A stretch of 64,000 bases of DNA, from contig JAZSEW010000098.1 of assembly GCA_045531895.1 (NCBI GenBank), positions 11,220 to 75,219 of the forward strand, read 5' to 3'. Below are positions 58,620 to 64,000 of the stretch, piece after piece (position 1 is the first letter of the stretch; each line of letters begins with the position of its first letter). A program made the position numbers and the translations under genes. Below the pieces are notes generated by a model. The model saw only the letters and a list, made by a program, of their open reading frames with translations. It was not told the origin of the DNA and did not search any database. Source of the DNA: SIG299 sp045531895. GTDB lineage: Bacteria; Bacillota; Clostridia; Lachnospirales; Lachnospiraceae.

Positions 58620-59419
58620 GCGGTCACCTCCTCTTTATAAAGCTTATAAATATAACAGGCAACAAAGGCTACTGCAACCAACAGAACAGTTTCAACAATC
58701 CAGATTGGTGCGCCAAGACCGGTAATGACTACGGCAAGGAAATCTATAGCAAAGTGGATGGCAAAGGCAATAAACCAGTATACTCTGCTTTTGGCGGTGA
58801 CTGCTTTGTAAACCAATACGGAAAGGGTAATCTGTAGGATGATGGCAATCAGACGCTCCAGGCCTGCCATGTAAAACTGCCGGGACGGAAGTTCCCATAA
58901 TACTTTTATTTGTTCAAAGGTAGTCTGCTGAAGTTCCTGGTCTACCAGTGCCATGGAAGCCTGCAGTGCTCCGGAATTAATCATGAATGCGTATAACAAA
59001 TTGTTGACGTATGTCATGCCCACAAGCAGAATGGATTCTATACCGCCGTGGCCGATACCGTACATCAGGGAATTTTGTTTATTTAAGGATTCCTTCATAA
59101 AGAATTTCATGGCAATCAGACGACCGGTTTCTTCAAACAGTGCTGCTGCCAGACCACCGTATAAACCATACAGGATAATGTTGTCCGTAAGCAAAGTCCC
59201 TGTTGCGGAAAAAAACACAGAGTGCATCATAGGCTCTAATACAAGGGCAAACACGATAAATGTTGCACTACCGATGACAAAAGAGAGCAGGCTTGCTTTC
59301 AATTTGATTTTTGCCAGTATCAGAAGAATAATCGGAAGTGCAAATGAGAGGAGCAAAGAAAAAATCATTCCTATCAGGCTGGCGGTGGAGACGGTGCCCC
59401 ATTCCATAACAGTGTTCAT
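58616..59419 (-). CDS. YhfC-family putative intramembrane metalloprotease
   Basis: 267 residues with seven to eight hydrophobic segments. The family motifs are all present: FEETGRLIAMKFF (EExxR-like, about residue 95), YGIGHGGIESILLVG and FAIHFAIDFLAVV, which together resemble the CAAX-protease metal site. YhfC proteins are thought to be proteases or immunity-like membrane proteins, but none has a settled substrate. RBS AAAGGAG before ATG 59419. Translated together with DUF3784 through overlap. Confidence 0.87.
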   Translation of the reverse strand: MNTVMEWGTVSTASLIGMIFSLLLSFALPIILLILAKIKLKASLLSFVIGSATFIVFALVLEPMMHSVFFSATGTLLTDNIILYGLYGGLAAALFEETGRLIAMKFFMKESLNKQNSLMYGIGHGGIESILLVGMTYVNNLLYAFMINSGALQASMALVDQELQQTTFEQIKVLWELPSRQFYMAGLERLIAIILQITLSVLVYKAVTAKSRVYWFIAFAIHFAIDFLAVVITGLGAPIWIVETVLLVAVAFVACYIYKLYKEEVTA

Positions 59420-59436
59420 AAGTAATTCTCCTTTCT

Positions 59437-60828
59437 TTAATGCAAGGTATTCAGGGTGTTGTATATATGTTCAAGTTCTGCAGAATCATGCATACCAAGC
59501 AGGTAATTCTCGCCCTTGTTGGTGTGAATCAGCAAAAAAGCATTATCATACGGATCCAGACAGAGCAGAGCGTTTTGACCGATATCTTTAATGCTAAACT
59601 TTCCTTTGTAGAGATGTGGGAAATTACTGCCCCAGGTTTTTGATACGTTTGGCATTTCGCTAAGATAAGTGATAGTATTAATATCCTCCAATGGAATGGA
59701 ATATTCCACGTCGATATGATGTGCTTCCAGGGTCGTTTCTGTTAAGATTACCGTTGGTTTGGTAAACTCTTCTTTCACAGTAAACAGTCCAATAAACGGA
59801 AGCAGAAGCAGCATTACCACTGCAAAAATATCCAGTGCTTTTCCAACAGGATGTGCAAAATTTGTAGTAACCCCCATGCCGATGCGGGAATTTACAAAAA
59901 GACTTTTGTTATTTTTATTGTAGCAGATAATACCGTACGGCCAGTTGTCGTCTTCATCCATAAGGATTTCGGATGGCTGTTCTTCGTTCAGACGTTGTTG
60001 CTCTTTTCGAATTTTCAGTTCCATACCAACCACAAGAACAAGAATGGCGGTCACCAAGATGCCCATGGCAATGAGAAAACCCCATTCGGAAACATACAGT
60101 AAAAGGGCGCAGAAACTGAATCCTGCAGCCAGCCAACTACAGTACATCCAGCATTTGCCCCAGTAATAGCGGCGAATGCGGGTAAGCACGGCTGTGAGAG
60201 TAACGTCGCTGTTGACGCGGTCTTCCTTTTTTTGAAGCATGGTATAGCAACAGTACGCAGCCAAAATGGTGGAAGAGTTACATAAAACCACAATCAGTAA
60301 TGTTGTCAGGGAATCCTCTACCGGAACTACCAGAGGAAACATAAGAGGAATCAGGCCTATTAGCAGTGGCAGAAGAAAATTGACAAAGGTATAGGTGTTC
60401 TGCTTTTCTTCAAACACGGAGGCAAGAGAGGTATCGGCTACCTGAACCTTAACTAATTCAGGATGATACCAGTTTTCTTTTTTCAATTTTCTCATGGCTA
60501 TAACTGCTCTGCAATATGGGATGCAAGGTACGATAATAACAGCATCTAACCAGAGCATGACATAGGTCATGATAAGGGAGACATATTCCATAAAGAATGC
60601 CGGTATATATAACATCGCTAAGAAGATGCATGTAATGGTAAGTTCCATGACAAATTTCTTTTTTATAATCAAAACACGCGGATCCTCCCAGACTTCCTTT
60701 GGCAGAGTGGTTGAAAGAATCAGGTTGTTCTTTGGCTTTCGCTCATTCAGCAAAGTAAAGTACATTACAAATAGTATTGGTACAAAACAAATGGCAAGAA
60801 ACAGATTCATTGTGGCGGCAAAACTCAT
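59437..60828 (-). CDS. DUF5808/DUF1648-like membrane protein
   Basis: 463 residues with about nine hydrophobic segments in two clusters. The central DDNWPYGIICYNKNNKSLFVNSRIGMG matches the DUF5808 segment; the C-terminal 100 residues (TLEAHHIDVEYSIPLEDINTITYL, ENYLLGMHDSAELEHIYNTL) form a PH-like domain. Proteins of this kind go with GntR/YtrA regulators and often answer envelope stress. AAAGGAGG before ATG 60828. It lies 36 bp after the GntR gene and 17 bp before the YhfC gene. Confidence 0.8.
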   Translation of the reverse strand: MSFAATMNLFLAICFVPILFVMYFTLLNERKPKNNLILSTTLPKEVWEDPRVLIIKKKFVMELTITCIFLAMLYIPAFFMEYVSLIMTYVMLWLDAVIIVPCIPYCRAVIAMRKLKKENWYHPELVKVQVADTSLASVFEEKQNTYTFVNFLLPLLIGLIPLMFPLVVPVEDSLTTLLIVVLCNSSTILAAYCCYTMLQKKEDRVNSDVTLTAVLTRIRRYYWGKCWMYCSWLAAGFSFCALLLYVSEWGFLIAMGILVTAILVLVVGMELKIRKEQQRLNEEQPSEILMDEDDNWPYGIICYNKNNKSLFVNSRIGMGVTTNFAHPVGKALDIFAVVMLLLLPFIGLFTVKEEFTKPTVILTETTLEAHHIDVEYSIPLEDINTITYLSEMPNVSKTWGSNFPHLYKGKFSIKDIGQNALLCLDPYDNAFLLIHTNKGENYLLGMHDSAELEHIYNTLNTLH

Positions 60829-60864
60829 ATAGTACTCCTCCTTTTTTGTGTTTATGAAATAATC

Positions 60865-61245
60865 TTACTTCTTGTTATTTAATTCATCATATAATTTGCT
60901 GCAGGCTTTCAGTAATTCATCTTTGGTCACTCCGTCGACATAAAGTTCCGACAGCAGCAGCTTCAGTGCCGGATGATCTGTCAGTGGTGGGTGTTGCTCC
61001 GGTACTCTGGCCGGATTAATTATGGCACCGAGCCTTCGGTCGGTAATCAGGTAGCCTTCCTGTTTTAGTAATTGATAGGCTTTATTTACCGTCATGGTGT
61101 TGACACCGGTTTCTGCCGCCAGAGTACGGATAGGCGGTAGTTTCTCCCCAGGGGCAAGTTTTCCGTTTGCAATGCCAAGGACAATCTGATTGCGGATTTG
61201 CAGATAGATGGGGGTATCCAGGGCAAAGTCTAATTTTAATAGCAT
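60865..61245 (-). CDS. GntR-family regulator (YtrA type)
   Basis: 126 residues: winged HTH of GntR kind (PIYLQIRNQIVLGIANGKLAPGEKLPPIRTLAAETGVNTMTVNKAYQLLKQEGYL), then only a short helical tail, as in YtrA-type regulators that have no ligand domain. It is expected to repress its own operon by binding the dyad at 61301-61321. RBS AAAGGAA before ATG 61245. Members of this group often answer cell-wall-active compounds; here it controls three membrane proteins. Confidence 0.92.
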   Translation of the reverse strand: MLLKLDFALDTPIYLQIRNQIVLGIANGKLAPGEKLPPIRTLAAETGVNTMTVNKAYQLLKQEGYLITDRRLGAIINPARVPEQHPPLTDHPALKLLLSELYVDGVTKDELLKACSKLYDELNNKK

Positions 61246-61300
61246 GTACGTTTCCTTTCTTATGAGTTGTTGAGATAAATAGTATAGTTAATGTTATATT

Positions 61301-61321
61301 TGTATTATTTACAGTAATACA
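61301..61321 (-). promoter_or_regulatory. Operator dyad of the GntR operon
   Basis: TGTATTA (61301-61307) and TAATACA (61315-61321) are perfect inverted repeats separated by 7 bp, close to known YtrA-type sites with TGTA...TACA ends. It lies 56 bp upstream of the GntR ATG, near the -35 of a TATACT promoter on the minus strand. Confidence 0.75.
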
Positions 61322-61355
61322 AAACATACAAAAAGTCAAGAGGGAGAAAAGAAAT

Positions 61356-61384
61356 TTGTTTTTTGTGTCGATATGTGATACAAT
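61356..61384 (+). promoter_or_regulatory. Promoter of the 5'-nucleotidase gene
   Basis: TTGTTT (61356-61361), 17-bp spacer, TACAAT (61379-61384) with an extended -10 TGA directly before it. About 47 bp upstream of the chosen start codon. Confidence 0.55.
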
Positions 61385-61431
61385 GCGAAAGCAGTATACA
61401 TTAGAAAGAAAAAGAAATGAGGATGGTTAGA

Positions 61432-63414
61432 ATGAGATTAAAAAAGAAATTCATGGCGATGATATTGACTATACTGACGGTATTGTCAATTTCCGTTCCG
61501 GGGGTTGTTACTGCCACTGAAGAGCCTAAAAAACTGGATTTATTGTTTATGCATGATATGCATTCCCACTTAAACACCTTTACCACGATGGAAGACGGAG
61601 AGGCAGTGCAAGTGGGTGGATTATCCCGTATGATGACTCTTGCAAAGCAGCAGTTTGCAGAAAATCCGGATACACTTTTTGTGGATGCCGGTGACTATTC
61701 GATGGGTACAGTGGTACAGTCAGTTTTTGAAACTGATTCGGCTGAACTTAGAACTCTTGGCGCTATGGGCGTAGATGCAACCGTGTTTGGAAATCATGAG
61801 TTTGACTATGGGCCGGAGGGACTTGCTAATTCCTTATTAACAGCAAAAAACAGTGGAGAAAAGATCCCTGCTATTGTTCTATCTAATTTGGACATGGAGG
61901 CAACGAGAGCAGAAGCTCAGAGCGACGCAAGAGACGCTTTGCTTAATGCATTTAATCAGTATGGTGTTCGTGAATATATTATGGTGCAAAAAGGTGATGT
62001 GCGTGTTGCTATCATGGGAATATTCGGCCGGGATGCATTAGATTGTGCTCCGTTTTCTGAATTGGTTTTCAAGGATCCTGTCGAGGGGGCAAAAGAAACA
62101 GTAGCAAAAATTCAGGCAAATGAAGACGCAGATATTATTATCTGCCTGTCCCATAGTGGAACGTGGTCCGAGGAAGCTAAATCGGAAGATGAAATTTTAG
62201 CAAAGAGTGTGCCGGAAATTGACGTCATTATCAGTGGTCATACCCACACAACCTTAGAAGAACCGATTGTGTACGGCACAACCTACATTGGTTCCGCCGG
62301 AGAATATGGCAAGTACCTTGGTTCTATGTCCTTGGAACAGCAGGCAGATGGTACTTGGAAATTAAGTAATTATGAACTTTTCCCGATTACGACAGAAGTT
62401 TTGCAGGATGAAGAAACCCAGGAAAAAATTGATGAGTATCTGGCGCAGATTGATGTAAACTATTTGTCCATTTATGATTATGAAAGAACACAGGTGCTGG
62501 CAGAAAACGAGGTGGCATTTGTGGATTCCGGTACCCTTGGTTCCAAGCATGTGGAGCGTAATCTGGGAAGCATTATGGCGGATTCTTACCGGTATTACGT
62601 GGAAAATTTATCGGATTGGGATGGTGCTCCTGTGGATGTGGCTGTAGTGCCGGCCGGATTGGTACGTGAAACTTATTCCATCGGCGATATTACGGTAGAA
62701 GATGTGTTTAACTCCTTCTCCCTGGGTATTGGTGAGGATGGACTGGCAGGTTACCCTCTGGTCAGCGTGTATTTTACCGGAGCGGAATTAAAGCTGATTG
62801 CAGAAATTGATGCATCGATTTCACCGTTAATGTCCTATGCAAGATTGTACACCTCCGGTCTTCAATGGACCTTTAATCCGAACCGTATGATTTTGAATAA
62901 GTCCTTTGATGCGCATCTGGCAACCATTGATGGAGAACGCACGGAAATAGAAGGAGATACACTGTATCGTGTGGTGGCAGACCTTTACAGCCTGAAGCTT
63001 CTTGGCTCTGTAACAGACCTTTCCTACGGATTATTGTCTATTATTCCAAAAGATGCGAACGGTGCACCAATTGAAAATTATTCCGACACTATCATTATGA
63101 CGAATGGTCGTGAAGTAAAAGCCTGGGAAGCTATCGCCGGTTACATGAAATCCTTCGCTGATACCGATGGCAATGGAATACCAAACGTTGATTCCCGCTA
63201 CGCCGCCGAAGAAGGTAGAAAAGCAGTGGAGGACAGTAAAAATATTGTTGACCTTTTGAAAGAACCGAATAAGTTCTTCTTTGCAATTGTAGGAATTTTA
63301 CTGGCAGTACTGGTGATTCTTGTACTGATTGTAGTTTTAATTGTAAAGCTGGTTAAGAAGTGTATAAACAAGAAATCTATTTTAAAGAAGGCGAAGTTAA
63401 AAAATAAGATTTAA
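61432..63414 (+). CDS. Secreted, membrane-anchored 5'-nucleotidase-type metallophosphatase
   Basis: Start ATG 61432 (MRLKKKFMAM) after GAGGATGG; ATG 61417 would add five residues and cannot be excluded. About 660 residues: signal peptide (1-28), metallophosphatase domain with FMHDMHSH, FVDAGDYSMG, VFGNHEFDYG and IISGHTHTTLEEP metal motifs, then a 5'-nucleotidase C-terminal domain (RNLGSIMADSYRYYVE, AVVPAGLVRETY). After a linker there is a membrane helix (about 620-645) and a Lys-rich cytoplasmic tail. It acts outside the cell, hydrolysing nucleotides or related phosphates, thus supplying nucleosides and phosphate. LPXTG is absent; the anchor is the C-terminal helix. Confidence 0.93.
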   Translation: MRLKKKFMAMILTILTVLSISVPGVVTATEEPKKLDLLFMHDMHSHLNTFTTMEDGEAVQVGGLSRMMTLAKQQFAENPDTLFVDAGDYSMGTVVQSVFETDSAELRTLGAMGVDATVFGNHEFDYGPEGLANSLLTAKNSGEKIPAIVLSNLDMEATRAEAQSDARDALLNAFNQYGVREYIMVQKGDVRVAIMGIFGRDALDCAPFSELVFKDPVEGAKETVAKIQANEDADIIICLSHSGTWSEEAKSEDEILAKSVPEIDVIISGHTHTTLEEPIVYGTTYIGSAGEYGKYLGSMSLEQQADGTWKLSNYELFPITTEVLQDEETQEKIDEYLAQIDVNYLSIYDYERTQVLAENEVAFVDSGTLGSKHVERNLGSIMADSYRYYVENLSDWDGAPVDVAVVPAGLVRETYSIGDITVEDVFNSFSLGIGEDGLAGYPLVSVYFTGAELKLIAEIDASISPLMSYARLYTSGLQWTFNPNRMILNKSFDAHLATIDGERTEIEGDTLYRVVADLYSLKLLGSVTDLSYGLLSIIPKDANGAPIENYSDTIIMTNGREVKAWEAIAGYMKSFADTDGNGIPNVDSRYAAEEGRKAVEDSKNIVDLLKEPNKFFFAIVGILLAVLVILVLIVVLIVKLVKKCINKKSILKKAKLKNKI

Positions 63415-63456
63415 GATGGGCTTGATTGCTTGTATTATTAGATTGGATAATTGTCT

Positions 63457-63483
63457 AACGCATTGGTGTTTAATGCGTTGATT
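63457..63483 (+). terminator. Hairpin after the 5'-nucleotidase gene
   Basis: Perfect 8-bp stem AACGCATT (63457-63464) with AATGCGTT (63472-63479), followed by GATTT. A modest terminator about 43 bp after the stop codon. Confidence 0.6.
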
Positions 63484-63534
63484 TCGTAACTACATTTTCG
63501 AGAAATTTATTTTACGGTTTTTAGCTATTTACGC

Positions 63535-63687
63535 AAAATGAGGAGGCAAATTTATCCGAAGAGAACCCTGGAGAAACGTCCTCACTTGGTCGAGGTGATG
63601 CAACCAAAGGTTGCACGAGCCTAGTGAGGCTACGTTTCGATGGTAGCGCGAGCGTGTTCTCGCAGGATAAATTTGCCTCCTCATTTT
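63535..63687. repeat. 153-nt nested inverted-repeat element, possible structured RNA
   Basis: Outer arms 63535-63557 and 63665-63687 are perfect 23-bp inverted repeats (arm starts AAAATGAGGAGG). Inside, further pairs nest in register: GAGAAC (63561-63566) with GTTCTC (63656-63661), GAAACGT (63573-63579) with ACGTTTC (63632-63638), CCTCACT (63580-63586) with AGTGAGG (63623-63629), and the tip GCAACC-AAA-GGTTGC (63600-63614). The interior contains no gene. Fits a rod-like RNA or a small palindromic mobile unit without transposase. Confidence 0.82.
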
Positions 63688-63860
63688 AAATAAAAAACAA
63701 AAACCCGAAAATTTTTCTCAAAAAGGTATTTACGAAATCTCATTTTTGTGAGAGAATAGGTACAGTGCAGAAAAATGTCGTTTTGTAACTTTGTTAAAAA
63801 GGTGACAAACGCATGCTTCTGCTTTAAAAACCAAAAGATGGATTGAAAGGAGTTCCAAAC

Positions 63861-64000
63861 ATGATCATCTATTCTCATGAAGTAGAAGAAATGTGCCCAG
63901 TAGCTCAGGGTGTACATCACGGTGCAGCCCCAATTCCAGAGGAAGCAAAATGGGTAAAATCAAAAGAAGTAAAGGATATTTCCGGTCTGACACACGGTAT
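63861..64000 (+). CDS. Partial gene, probable Fe-S scaffold-related (GGGtGRT-associated) protein
   Basis: The ATG at 63861 has AAAGGAG 7 nt upstream. The visible 46 residues begin MIIYSHEVEEMCPVAQGVHH and continue GAAPIPEEAKWVKSKEV with DISGLTHG. This start resembles clostridial proteins labelled iron-sulfur cluster assembly scaffold, found beside GGGtGRT proteins; I recall this from family knowledge and cannot check it. The gene leaves the window on the right. The long A/T-rich leader between 63690 and 63860 presumably holds its promoter. Confidence 0.55.
   Translation, partial: MIIYSHEVEEMCPVAQGVHHGAAPIPEEAKWVKSKEVKDISGLTHG

Noticed and set aside
63535..63687. Nested inverted repeat as an ordinary terminator
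   Set aside because: Far too long, with multiple inner stems and no T-run after the right arm; a separate hairpin at 63457 fits termination better.
63681..63920. 79-residue minus-strand frame
   Set aside because: Covers the leader and start of the gene at 63861 in antisense; no RBS.

Overview
The window looks like chromosomal DNA of an anaerobic, low-to-moderate GC Firmicute, most probably a gut Lachnospiraceae relative. The basis is strong AGGAGG-type ribosome binding sites, TTGACA/TATAAT promoters with 17-bp spacers, a class 1B dihydroorotate dehydrogenase pair (pyrK-pyrD), YesM/YesN-type two-component control of a carbohydrate ABC importer, LytTR/GHKL regulation, ferredoxin-type Fe-S oxidoreductases, and a relic of an iron-dependent alcohol dehydrogenase. 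Species is not assignable by eye. No rRNA, tRNA, CRISPR array, intact insertion sequence or phage was seen.

Layout. 1-4.9 kb: defence/accessory end, with the C-terminus of a type I restriction HsdR, a YgjP-like metalloprotease, an AlbA_2/ATPase (Schlafen-like) protein with an in-frame 12-bp repeat, decayed DNA, and a membrane-linked XRE regulator. 4.9-9.5 kb: Fe-S aldo-keto reductase, acetyltransferase, MATE pump, and a KDG-type sugar kinase behind a cre-like palindrome. 9.6-13.7 kb: an operon of an AprA/fumarate-reductase-like flavoprotein, a two-cluster ferredoxin and an SLC13 anion carrier, a candidate substrate-specific anaerobic reductase. 13.8-20.9 kb: small regulators, DUF genes, an AraC regulator, an alcohol dehydrogenase relic, an epimerase and two SDR dehydrogenases, the last behind a perfect dyad next to a MarR gene. 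20.9-29.1 kb: DUF2339 membrane protein and pyrK-pyrD-[GH5 lipoprotein-GH2]-pyrE, with two glycosidase genes between pyrimidine genes. 29.1-34.4 kb: LytTR/GHKL regulators with two ABC ATPases and two ABC-2 permeases.

34.5-45.4 kb is a polysaccharide utilisation region: an F5/8C-like protein, YesN/YesM, a sugar ABC importer (binding lipoprotein plus two permeases), a heparinase II/III-like lyase and a GH88 unsaturated glucuronyl hydrolase. With the KDG kinase and the GH2 enzyme carrying a beta-glucuronidase-type NxK signature, this suggests use of uronic-acid glycans. 45.4-48.5 kb encodes two translationally coupled MutS-like ATPases with an altered Walker B (LNE). 49.6-52.9 kb is an amino-sugar operon headed by an XRE-HTH domain fused to a phosphoglucosamine-mutase-like enzyme, then a GlmU-like acyltransferase homologue with an apparent early stop, then nagB. 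The leader carries two promoters and a palindrome at the first start point, so the enzyme may control its own operon. 53-58.2 kb: LUD protein, an arylsulfotransferase-like propeller that seems to lack its histidines, topoisomerase III and an ECF S-component. 58.3-61.3 kb: a divergent GntR-controlled membrane-protein operon. 61.4-64 kb: a 5'-nucleotidase, a 153-nt nested inverted-repeat element and the start of a likely Fe-S scaffold-related gene.

The strongest candidates for something undescribed are the HTH-mutase fusion with its leader, the AprA-like/ferredoxin/SLC13 reductase operon, the paired LNE MutS-like proteins, and the structured 153-nt element. All calls are from reading the sequence; no searches were run.
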